Source: CALMKX01 sp044869955
GTDB taxonomy: Bacteria; Acidobacteriota; Thermoanaerobaculia; Multivoradales; SZUA-115
Reading direction: 5' to 3'
Length of the DNA: 40,350 nucleotides
Assembly (NCBI GenBank): GCA_044869955.1
Contig: JBIOYC010000053.1
Location: 1 to 40,350, forward strand
A program made the translations under genes and the position numbers. Positions 15,023 to 23,447 of this stretch are shown in pieces (position 1 is the first letter of the stretch; each line of letters begins with the position of its first letter). The notes beneath the pieces are model-generated. The model was not told the origin of the DNA. It searched no databases and saw only the letters and a list, made by a program, of their open reading frames with translations.

Positions 15023-15466
15023 ATGAGGAAGACGTACAGTCCCAAGGCGAGCGAGATCGATCGCGACTGGTTGATCGTGGACGCGACGGGCGTGGCGCTC
15101 GGTCGACTCTCCACCGAGGTCGCTCGGCGCCTTCGCGGCAAGCACAAGCCCACCTACACCCCCTATGAGGACTGCGGCGACTTCGTGATCGTGGTCAACG
15201 CCGAGAAGGTCGTCCTCACCGGGCGCAAAGAAGAGCAGAAGGTCTACTACCGTCACAGTGGTCAGCCCGGCAAGCTGAAGGCCGAGACGGCGGCCCACCG
15301 CCGCCAGCGCCGGCCGATGCTGATGGTCGAGGATGCCGTCAAGGGCATGTTGCCCAAGAACCGCCTGGGCCGCCACCTGCTGCGCAAGCTGAAGGTCTAC
15401 GCCGGTCCGGAGCATCCCCACCAAGCCCAGCAGCCGCAGGCCATCGACCCGGCGACCCTGGGATAA
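15023..15466 (+). CDS. rplM: 50S ribosomal protein L13
   Basis: The product is 147 aa. ATG 15023 follows a strong GGAGGAGG at 15011-15018. L13 binds 23S rRNA early in assembly of the large subunit. The family pattern is clear: KTYSPKASEIDRDWLIVDA, LGRLSTEVARRLRGKHKP, GDFVIVVNAEKVVLTG, KVYYRHSGQPG, and GMLPKNRLGRHLLRKLKVY followed by AGPEHPH near the end. It is first in the block rplM-rpsI-rpsB, with the standard rpsI neighbour 30 nt downstream. Confidence 0.97.
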   Translation: MRKTYSPKASEIDRDWLIVDATGVALGRLSTEVARRLRGKHKPTYTPYEDCGDFVIVVNAEKVVLTGRKEEQKVYYRHSGQPGKLKAETAAHRRQRRPMLMVEDAVKGMLPKNRLGRHLLRKLKVYAGPEHPHQAQQPQAIDPATLG

Positions 15467-15496
15467 CGGGTCAGCCCGGAAGACGAGGAGAGAGCT

Positions 15497-15889
15497 TTGA
15501 ACGAGCTTCAGTACTACAGCACGGGACGGCGCAAGACGGCTTCGGCGCGCGTGTTCATGCGACCCGGTTCGGGAACCCTGACGGTCAACCAGTCGGCTCT
15601 CGACACCTACTTCCCCAACGAAGTCTTGAAGATGATCATCAAGCAGCCGCTGCTGCTGACCGAGACGGCGGAGAAGTTCGACATCTACGCCACGGTCGAG
15701 GGCGGCGGTGCGAGCGGCCAGGCGGGCGCCATCCGTCACGGCATCGCTCGCGCGCTGTGTGTCTACAACTCGGAGCTGCGTGATCGGCTCAAGTCGGCCG
15801 GGCTCCTGACCCGCGACCCCCGTAAGAAAGAGCGCAAGAAGTACGGTCAGAAGGGCGCACGGGCTCGCTTCCAGTTCAGCAAGCGGTAG
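15497..15889 (+). CDS. rpsI: 30S ribosomal protein S9
   Basis: The product is 130 aa. The start is TTG at 15497, chosen because GAGGAG (15485-15490) stands just upstream and the protein then begins with the family N-terminus MNELQYYSTGRRKTASARVF. The C-terminal tail ends GARARFQFSKR, matching the conserved SKR tail that reaches the P-site tRNA. Internal blocks VEGGGASGQAGAIRHGIARAL and LTRDPRKKERKKYG are standard for S9. Confidence 0.97.
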   Translation: MNELQYYSTGRRKTASARVFMRPGSGTLTVNQSALDTYFPNEVLKMIIKQPLLLTETAEKFDIYATVEGGGASGQAGAIRHGIARALCVYNSELRDRLKSAGLLTRDPRKKERKKYGQKGARARFQFSKR

Positions 15890-15916
15890 GACCGGTTCAC
15901 GAGGCAGGAGGCGATC

Positions 15917-16684
<768 letters not shown>

Positions 16685-16708
16685 CGCGGGCGGGGCGGGC
16701 GGCAGAGG

Positions 16709-16731
16709 GGCCGGCGGGTGAGCCGCCGGCC
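16709..16731 (+). repeat. Strong hairpin after rpsB (9-bp stem)
   Basis: GGCCGGCGG (16709-16717), loop GTGAG, CCGCCGGCC (16723-16731) form a perfect stem without a T-run. It may protect the 3' end of the upstream message or pause polymerase ahead of the next structure. Confidence 0.5.
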
Positions 16732-16739
16732 ACAACGTC

Positions 16740-16795
16740 AAGGTCAGTCGAGGCGGGGCGCCTTCGCCCGTCGAGCCGAGCTGACCTTTTGTTTT
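16740..16795 (+). terminator. Terminator/attenuator between rpsB and tsf
   Basis: AAGGTCAG (16740-16747) pairs with CTGACCTT (16781-16788). Inside lies a second stem, TCGA (16748-16751) with TCGA (16771-16774), capped by GGGCG-CCTT-CGCCC (16756-16769). The outer stem runs into a T-tract, TTTTGTTTT. It is a plausible partial terminator setting the tsf to rpsB ratio. Confidence 0.6.
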
Positions 16796-16822
16796 GTCCA
16801 AACGGAATGAGGAAGAAGGCGG

Positions 16823-17470
<648 letters not shown>

Positions 17471-17475
17471 GAGCG

Positions 17476-18198
17476 GTGGCCGACCAACCCGTCTACCGTC
17501 GAGTTCTGCTGAAGCTCTCGGGAGAGGCCTTAATGGGCTCCCAGGGCTTCGGCATCGACGAGGCGGTGGTCGCCAAGATCGCCGACGAGGTGGAGTCCGT
17601 CCACGAGCTGGGCGTGCAGATCGCCATCGTCATCGGCGGTGGCAACATCATCCGCGGCCTCGCCGCGAGCCATCGTGGCATCGACCGGGTGACCGGCGAC
17701 TACATGGGAATGCTCGCCACGGTGATCAACGCCCTGGCCCTGCAGGACGCGCTCGAGAAGAGGGGTCGGGTCACCCGCGTGCAGACGGCGATCGACATCC
17801 GCGAGGTCGCCGAGCCGTTCATCCGGAGGCGGGCGATCCGTCACCTCGAGAAAGGGCGGATCGTCATCTTCGCCGCCGGTACCGGCAACCCCTTCTTCAC
17901 CACCGATTCGGCAGCCGCCCTGCGCGCCAACGAGATGCACGCCGACGTGCTGATCAAGGCGACGCAGGTGGACGGCATCTACACCGGGGATCCGAAGCTC
18001 GAACCCGCGGCCACCCTGTTGCGACACCTGACCTACCAGCACGTGCTGGAGAAGAACCTGCGAGTGATGGATGCGGCGGCGATCAGCCTGTGCCGCGACA
18101 ACCACATCCCCATCGTGGTCTTCGATCTCATGACCCGGGGCAACATCCGCCGCGTGGTCTGCGGCGAGGACGTGGGCTCGAAGGTCTCGGACGACTGA
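17476..18198 (+). CDS. pyrH: Uridylate kinase
   Basis: The product is 240 aa from GTG 17476, with AGGAG formed by the end of the tsf stop region. It phosphorylates UMP to UDP with ATP. It belongs to the amino-acid kinase fold, unlike the P-loop UMP/CMP kinases. Signatures are RVLLKLSGEALMGSQGFGID, IAIVIGGGNIIRGL, DYMGMLATVINALALQDAL, IFAAGTGNPFFTTDSAAALR and VLIKATQVDGIYTGDPK, with the C-terminal IVVFDLMTRGNIRRVVCGE. It sits in the standard place between tsf and frr. Confidence 0.97.
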   Translation: MADQPVYRRVLLKLSGEALMGSQGFGIDEAVVAKIADEVESVHELGVQIAIVIGGGNIIRGLAASHRGIDRVTGDYMGMLATVINALALQDALEKRGRVTRVQTAIDIREVAEPFIRRRAIRHLEKGRIVIFAAGTGNPFFTTDSAAALRANEMHADVLIKATQVDGIYTGDPKLEPAATLLRHLTYQHVLEKNLRVMDAAAISLCRDNHIPIVVFDLMTRGNIRRVVCGEDVGSKVSDD

Positions 18199-18225
18199 CC
18201 CCGAGCCTGGGAGAAGGGAGAGCCG

Positions 18226-18780
18226 ATGAAGGAGATCTTCCAAGAAGTCGAGATCCACATGAAGCACGCGGTGGACCACCTTCACCACGAGCTCAAGCAC
18301 CTGCGCACCGGCCGCGCCTCGATCACGCTGCTGGACGGCGTGCACGTCGACTACTACGGCACGCCGACGCCGCTGAACCAGGTGGCGACCCTCTCGGCCC
18401 CCGACGCCGCCATGCTGGTCGCCCAACCTTTCGATCCCGGCCAGATCGCCGCCATCGAGCGCGCCATCATCAAGGCCGATCTGGGGCTGAACCCCAGCAA
18501 CGACGGCCGCGTGGTGCGCATTCCGGTGCCGCCGCTCACCGAGGAACGGCGCAAGGAGCTGGTCAAGAAGGCTCACGACATCGCCGAGCACGCCCGCAAC
18601 GGGGTGCGCCAGGCCCGGCGCGACGGCAACGATCACCTGAAGAAGAAGGAGAAGGACAAGGAGATCAGCCAGGACGACGAGCGCCGTGGTTTCGACGAGA
18701 TCCAGAAGCTCCATGACCGCTACATCGGCGAGGTCAACAGCTCCCTCGAGACCAAGGAGAAGCAGATCCTCTCCAACTGA
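18226..18780 (+). CDS. frr: Ribosome recycling factor
   Basis: The product is 184 aa, ATG 18226, with AAGGGAGAG upstream. With EF-G it splits post-termination ribosomes. The family blocks are LKHLRTGRASITLLDGVHVDYYG, starting at about residue 24, then TPTPLNQVATLSAPDAAML, PFDPGQIAAIERAI, ADLGLNPSNDGRVVRIPVPP and LTEERRKELVKKAHDIAE. The normal length is 185 aa. The domain II to helix III boundary is regular. The stop TGA shares its A with the ATG of the next gene. Confidence 0.97.
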   Translation: MKEIFQEVEIHMKHAVDHLHHELKHLRTGRASITLLDGVHVDYYGTPTPLNQVATLSAPDAAMLVAQPFDPGQIAAIERAIIKADLGLNPSNDGRVVRIPVPPLTEERRKELVKKAHDIAEHARNGVRQARRDGNDHLKKKEKDKEISQDDERRGFDEIQKLHDRYIGEVNSSLETKEKQILSN

Positions 18781-19475
18781 TGAGGATCTTCGGCTTCCAT
18801 CCCGTCCGTGAGGCCCTGCGCCACCGACCCCAGGAGGTGGCGCGGGTCTACCTCGCTCCCTCCCGGGGCGGCCCCCGCAAGACCGAGATCACCGAGCTCG
18901 CCCGTCGCCACGGCGTCGAGCTCGTCGCTTCCCCCCAGGTCTTCGCCGGCCTCGGCGAATCCGTGCACAACGGCTTCGCCGCCGATCTGAACGCCGCCGC
19001 CCCGGCCCCTCAGGGCGGCGACGCCGATCTGGTGATCCTGGTCGAGGACGTCCAGGACCCGCGCAACTTGGGCGCTCTCCTGCGGGTCTGCGAGGGGGCC
19101 GGCGTCGGCCGGGTGCTGATCCGCGACCGCGGCTCGGCGCCGGTGACCCCCACTGTGGTCAAGACCTCGGCGGGCGCCGCCGAATGGCTGCCGATCGAGC
19201 GCATCACCAACACCGCTCACACCATCGCAGAGCTGAAGCAGCAGGGCTACTGGGTCTACGGTCTCGCCGGCGAAGGCGAGTCGCCCTGGAAGCTCGACCT
19301 CAAGGGCAAGGTGGTGCTCTGCGTGGGCGGCGAAGCTTCAGGCCTGCGCGACCTCACCCGCAAGCGCTGCGACCGCCTGATCGGCCTGCCCATGCGCGGC
19401 CGGGTCGAGTCCCTCAACCTCGCCACCGCCGCCGCCGCCGTGCTCTATGAGGCGGTGCGCCAGCGGGGTGGGTAA
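18780..19475 (+). CDS. rlmB: 23S rRNA 2'-O-methyltransferase, TrmH/RlmB family (SPOUT)
   Basis: The product is 231 aa. The ATG at 18780 overlaps the frr stop by one base (TGATG), so it is probably coupled. An N-terminal substrate-binding region (RIFGFHPVREALRHRPQEV, then RVYLAPSRGGPR) precedes the SPOUT catalytic domain. The knotted motifs are LVEDVQDPRNLGALLRVCEG, VVLCVGGEASGLRDL and the final IGLPMRGRVESLNLATAAA. RlmB methylates G2251 of 23S rRNA in E. coli. Closely related TrmH members act on other sites, so the exact nucleotide is inferred from family resemblance and genomic context. Confidence 0.85.
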   Translation: MRIFGFHPVREALRHRPQEVARVYLAPSRGGPRKTEITELARRHGVELVASPQVFAGLGESVHNGFAADLNAAAPAPQGGDADLVILVEDVQDPRNLGALLRVCEGAGVGRVLIRDRGSAPVTPTVVKTSAGAAEWLPIERITNTAHTIAELKQQGYWVYGLAGEGESPWKLDLKGKVVLCVGGEASGLRDLTRKRCDRLIGLPMRGRVESLNLATAAAAVLYEAVRQRGG

Positions 19476-19512
19476 GCGACCTTCCCGCCCTCTCCTGCTA
19501 GCCTTGCGCGCC

Positions 19513-22500
19513 ATGCCGAGCCTGACCAGCCGTTGCGCCGGGGCGGTGTCGTGGGAGACCGCGGCGCGGGGGGAGCAGTACGCCCGCACCGGACGAGTGA
19601 GCCCGCTGCGCCCCAAGGAGGACGAGGCCGGGCTGATGGCCCTGGTGCGGGGCAGCGGGGAGCGGCGCTACCAGGTCCAGGTTCACTGGGACGATGCCGA
19701 GGAGCACCACCTGCTCAAGGTCGACTGCGAGTGCCCGGCAGCCGAGCGGGGGCCCTGCAAGCACGTCTGGGCCACGCTGGTGGAGATGGAGCGGCAGGGC
19801 CTCGCCGCCCGGGTGCCCGGCACCGGCCGGTTGCGGGTGGAGATGCGCCGGCTGACCCGCCCACCCCGAGCCGGCCTCGGCTCGTCAGGGCCGAAGTCGC
19901 CGTCGCCCAGTCGCTGGCGCCAGCAGGTCAGCCGCCTGCGTGACGCCTGGCGCGCCGAGGCCCAGCCGCCGCGGCCAGGCCAGGCGGTGGAGGAGATCTG
20001 GCTGCTGGCAGACCCCAGCCAGACCCTGCTCGACGGCTCCCTCAACCTGCGCCTGATGGAACGGCCCTGGCTCAAGAGCAGCCGGCTCGGGCGCTGGCGC
20101 AGCTTCCACGTCCAGCCGCACGAGGTCGGCCACTTCCCCCGCGAGGTCCAGGATGCCCTGCACCTGCTGCAGGGCCTGCCCTCGCCGGATGGCTGGAGCT
20201 ACGCGCCGGCCAGCTCCCCCTACCGGACCTTCAGCGTGGCTCGCGTACCCCCGTCCCTGGTGCCCCTGGTGCTGCCCGTGCTCGGCGCCACGGGCCGTTT
20301 CGCCTGGTGGCCGCAGAGCGAAGAGGCCCTGCCCGAGCCGATCCGTTGGGACGACGGCCCGCCCTGGCGGGTGGAGCTGGTGGGGGAGGAGGAGGGCGAT
20401 GCCGTGCGCCTCACCGGCCGGCTCCAGCGCGACGGAGAGAGCCGGCCCCTCGCCGAGGCGACCGTGCTGCTGCGGGCGGGGGTGGTGTTCTTCGTCCACG
20501 AGGCGGCCCGCCTCGACGTGGCGGAGGTCTTCCCCTGGGTGAGCCTGCTGCGCCGCGACGGTGCCATCGAGGTGCCGCGGCCAGAGCTGCGGGAGGCGCT
20601 CGAGTCCCTGCTGACCCTGCCCAACACGCCGGCGCTCCAGCTCCCGGAGCCCCTGATGCCCAAGGTCGAGACGGGCAGCGGTCGGCCGGTGCTGACCATC
20701 CGCGCCGCCGAGGCCGCGCCCCAGGTGCTGGGCCGATTGAGCTTCGAGTACGGTGGGCAGCGGGTCGAGGGCAGCGACCCGCGCCGGATGCTCCAGGACC
20801 CCGAGGGCGGTCACCTGGTGAGACGGGATCTGGCGGCCGAGCGGGAGCAGGCCCGCAGTCTGCGCGCCGAAGGCTGGCAGGGGGCAGGCTCCGAGCTCGC
20901 CCTGCCCACCGAGCGCTTCGTCGAGGCCCTGGACCGCCTGCTCGAGCGGGGTGTGCGGGTGGAGGCCGCGGGCCGCCCTCTGCGCTCGCCCGGCCGTGTC
21001 GGCCTGTCGGTGTCGAGCGGCCGGAACTGGTTCGACCTCGAGGGCAAGGTGGACTTCGGGGAGGTCTCGGCCAACCTGCCGGAGCTGCTCCAGGCGGTGC
21101 GCGAGCGCAGCAGCTTCGTGGTCTTGGGAGACGGCTCCCTCGGCCTGCTGCCGGCCGAGTGGCTGCGCCGCTTCGGGCCCCTGGCGGGGGTGGCCGCGGA
21201 CGGCGTGGAGGGCCAGGCCCTGCGCTTCGACGCTCACCAAGCCCTGGTGCTCGACGCCCTCCTCGCCGCCGAGCCCGAGGTCGAGGTGGATGCGGTCTTC
21301 CGGCGCGCCCGCGAGCGGCTGCGCTCCTTCTCGACGCTCGAGCCCCAGCCGGCGCCCAAGGGCTTCCGCGGCACCCTGCGCCCGTACCAGGAGCTGGGCC
21401 TCGCCTGGCTGCGGCTGCTCTCCGAGCTGGGCCTGGGCGGCTGTCTCGCCGACGACATGGGGCTGGGCAAGACGATCCAGGTGCTCGCCTTCCTGCTCGA
21501 CCGCAAGCGCCGCCGCCAGACCGGTGACCGGCCCAGCCTGCTGGTGGTGCCGGCCAGCCTGGTCGCCAACTGGCAGGCGGAGGCGGCCCGCTTCACCCCT
21601 GGTCTGAGCGTGGCGGCCCTGCACGGTGCCGAGCGCCACGGCGTGCTCGAGGGCCTCGATCGCTACGACGTGCTGGTGACCACCTACGCCACCCTGCGCC
21701 GGGACCTCGAGGTGCTACGCACCCAAGAGCTCGACGTGCTGGTGCTCGACGAGGCCCAGGCGATCAAGAACGCCGGCTCGCTCACCGCCAAGGCCTGCCG
21801 CCTGCTCGCCGCGCGCCAACGCCTGGCCCTGACCGGCACGCCGGTCGAGAACCACCTGGGCGAGCTGTGGTCGATCTTCGAGTTCCTGAACCCCGGCCTG
21901 CTGGGCCGGTTGCCGGCCCTGGCCGAGCACGCCGGCAAGAGCCGCCTGCCGCCGGAGGCCCTGGCCACCGTAGCGCAGGCGCTGGGGCCCCTGATCCTGC
22001 GCCGCACCAAGGCCCAGGTGCTCGCCGACCTGCCGGAGAAGACCGAGCAGACCCTGCTCTGCGAGCTGGGAGCCACCGAGCGCAAGCGCTACGACCAGCT
22101 GCGCCGCTACTACCGGGAGCGCTTGGACCAGACGGTGGCGGCCGTGGGTCTCGGCCGCTCGAAGTTCCTCGTGCTCGAGGCCCTGCTGCGCCTGCGCCAG
22201 GCCGCCTGCCACCCGGCCCTGCTCGACCCCAGGAAACGGGGCGAGAAGAGTGCCAAGCTCGAGCTGCTCGGCGAGCGCCTCGACGAGGTGCTCGAGGGGG
22301 GCCACAAGGCCCTGGTGTTCTCGCAGTTCGTGGAGCTGCTGACGGTGGTGCGCGAGCGCCTGGACGCCCGCGGCATTCCCTACGAATACCTGGACGGCCG
22401 CACCCGCGACCGCCAGGAGCGGGTGGACCGCTTCCAGTCGGACCCCGACTGCCCCCTCTTCCTGATCAGCCTCAAGGCTGGTGGCGTGGGCCTCAACCTG

Positions 22501-22755
22501 ACCGCGGCGAGCCACGTCTTTCTGCTCGACCCCTGGTGGAACCCGGCAGTCGAGACCCAAGCCATCGACCGCACCCACCGCATCGGCCAACGCCGCCCCG
22601 TCTTCGCCTACCGCCTGATCGCCCGCGACACGGTGGAGGAGAAGATCCTCGACCTCCAGCAAGAAAAACGCGACCTCGCCGAAGCCATCCTCGGCGGCGA
22701 CGGGCGGGTGATGAAGCAGCTCACGGCGGAGGATCTGGAGCGGTTGTTGGGGTGA
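19513..22755 (+). CDS. SWIM-domain SNF2-family helicase/ATPase
   Basis: The product is 1080 aa from ATG 19513; an in-frame ATG at 19447 would overlap rlmB and add 22 residues. Residues about 72-85 form a SWIM zinc finger (CECPAAERGPCKH), a DNA- or protein-binding module. A long middle region of about 500 residues has no motif I recognise. The SNF2 motor follows: motif I CLADDMGLGKTIQVLAF near residue 650, motif II DEAQ near 746, motif III LALTGTPVENHLGELWSI, and the helicase C-terminal half with LVFSQFVELL, SLKAGGVGLNLTAA and AIDRTHRIGQRRPVFAYRL. Such proteins translocate on DNA. They occur as housekeeping genes and in phage-defence systems. The gene converges on a toxin gene 17 nt away. Confidence 0.9.
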   Translation: MPSLTSRCAGAVSWETAARGEQYARTGRVSPLRPKEDEAGLMALVRGSGERRYQVQVHWDDAEEHHLLKVDCECPAAERGPCKHVWATLVEMERQGLAARVPGTGRLRVEMRRLTRPPRAGLGSSGPKSPSPSRWRQQVSRLRDAWRAEAQPPRPGQAVEEIWLLADPSQTLLDGSLNLRLMERPWLKSSRLGRWRSFHVQPHEVGHFPREVQDALHLLQGLPSPDGWSYAPASSPYRTFSVARVPPSLVPLVLPVLGATGRFAWWPQSEEALPEPIRWDDGPPWRVELVGEEEGDAVRLTGRLQRDGESRPLAEATVLLRAGVVFFVHEAARLDVAEVFPWVSLLRRDGAIEVPRPELREALESLLTLPNTPALQLPEPLMPKVETGSGRPVLTIRAAEAAPQVLGRLSFEYGGQRVEGSDPRRMLQDPEGGHLVRRDLAAEREQARSLRAEGWQGAGSELALPTERFVEALDRLLERGVRVEAAGRPLRSPGRVGLSVSSGRNWFDLEGKVDFGEVSANLPELLQAVRERSSFVVLGDGSLGLLPAEWLRRFGPLAGVAADGVEGQALRFDAHQALVLDALLAAEPEVEVDAVFRRARERLRSFSTLEPQPAPKGFRGTLRPYQELGLAWLRLLSELGLGGCLADDMGLGKTIQVLAFLLDRKRRRQTGDRPSLLVVPASLVANWQAEAARFTPGLSVAALHGAERHGVLEGLDRYDVLVTTYATLRRDLEVLRTQELDVLVLDEAQAIKNAGSLTAKACRLLAARQRLALTGTPVENHLGELWSIFEFLNPGLLGRLPALAEHAGKSRLPPEALATVAQALGPLILRRTKAQVLADLPEKTEQTLLCELGATERKRYDQLRRYYRERLDQTVAAVGLGRSKFLVLEALLRLRQAACHPALLDPRKRGEKSAKLELLGERLDEVLEGGHKALVFSQFVELLTVVRERLDARGIPYEYLDGRTRDRQERVDRFQSDPDCPLFLISLKAGGVGLNLTAASHVFLLDPWWNPAVETQAIDRTHRIGQRRPVFAYRLIARDTVEEKILDLQQEKRDLAEAILGGDGRVMKQLTAEDLERLLG

Positions 22756-22772
22756 GGGCGAAGGCGTGGACT

Positions 22773-23069
22773 TCAGACTCTCCGTCGCCAGACCCGCGGG
22801 TCGCGGGCCTGATGAACGATCGCCACCACGAGGAGGTTGTCCGCCTGCACTTGGAAGAAGACCGAGTATGGGAAGCGGTGGGTCAAAGCGCGTCGCGTCG
22901 AGCCATGGACCTTGGCGAAGGCGAGAGGATTCTCTCGGATGCGATCCAGAGCCTCGTCGACGGCGAGGCGGAAACGCTCTCCAACGGCTCCGGACTGGTC
23001 TCGGTACCAGTTGGCCGCTTCGGCCAGGTCCGCTTCCGCCGCTCGCGTGAGCCGGAGACCTCGACTCAT
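22773..23069 (-). CDS. ParE/RelE-family toxin
   Basis: The product is 98 aa. The ParE fold is shown by LRLTRAAEADLAEAANWYRD, VGERFRLAVDEALDRIRENP and the C-terminal strand pair RRALTHRFPYSVFFQVQ followed by NLLVVAIVHQARDPRVW. ParE-type members poison gyrase and RelE-type ones cut mRNA; the sequence fits the ParE subgroup better. The ATG at 23069 overlaps the antitoxin stop by 4 nt (ATGA), so toxin translation depends on the antitoxin, the usual order for this class. It lies between the SNF2 gene and the TIR-STAND gene. Confidence 0.85.
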   Translation of the reverse strand: MSRGLRLTRAAEADLAEAANWYRDQSGAVGERFRLAVDEALDRIRENPLAFAKVHGSTRRALTHRFPYSVFFQVQADNLLVVAIVHQARDPRVWRRRV

Positions 23070-23287
23070 CCTCGGTTCGGCCAGATCCGCTCGCGGACCT
23101 CTTCCCAGGACGATCCGTCCTCCGGATGGCGCTCCAGATCGGCCAGGCGCTCATCGAGAAGCTGACGCTGCCAGTCGGGTAGGGCGGGTGGTTCCCGCTC
23201 CAGGCTCTCCCAGAGCGTCTCGACGAGGTCCATCCGCTCGTCCGGCGGCAGCTCGAGGGCACTACGAGCCAGGTCGGTCTTGGTCAT
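23066..23287 (-). CDS. Antitoxin of addiction-module type
   Basis: The product is 73 aa from ATG 23287. It resembles the short Unstab_antitox/addiction-module family paired with ParE-like toxins. The N-terminus (MTKTDLARSALELPPDERM) and the LVETLWESLE stretch are characteristic, and the C-terminus is acidic and Trp-rich (WEEVRERIW). The protein should bind and neutralise the downstream toxin. It has no visible Shine-Dalgarno. A TACACT box ends 6 nt before the ATG, so the transcript might be leaderless; this is weakly supported. An upstream in-frame extension is open but looks non-coding. Confidence 0.82.
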   Translation of the reverse strand: MTKTDLARSALELPPDERMDLVETLWESLEREPPALPDWQRQLLDERLADLERHPEDGSSWEEVRERIWPNRG

Positions 23288-23447
23288 GGCGGCAGTGTAC
23301 CCGAGTCTGACGGTAGCGGCCTTTGGCTCGGTTCCTGCTCGGCGTGCTCCGCTGTCTTCCGACCGGAGCCCGCGTAGCGGGCGGAGGGATCTCTGAGATG
23401 AGGCCAGGAAGCTGAGGGAAGGCCGCAAAACCGTTCGCAGCCACGGC

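Noticed and set aside
23288..23447. Small gene between the antitoxin and TIR-STAND genes
   Set aside because: No start with a Shine-Dalgarno and no coding pattern is seen. There is only a 6-bp hairpin (GCCCGC-GTA-GCGGGC at 23368-23382).
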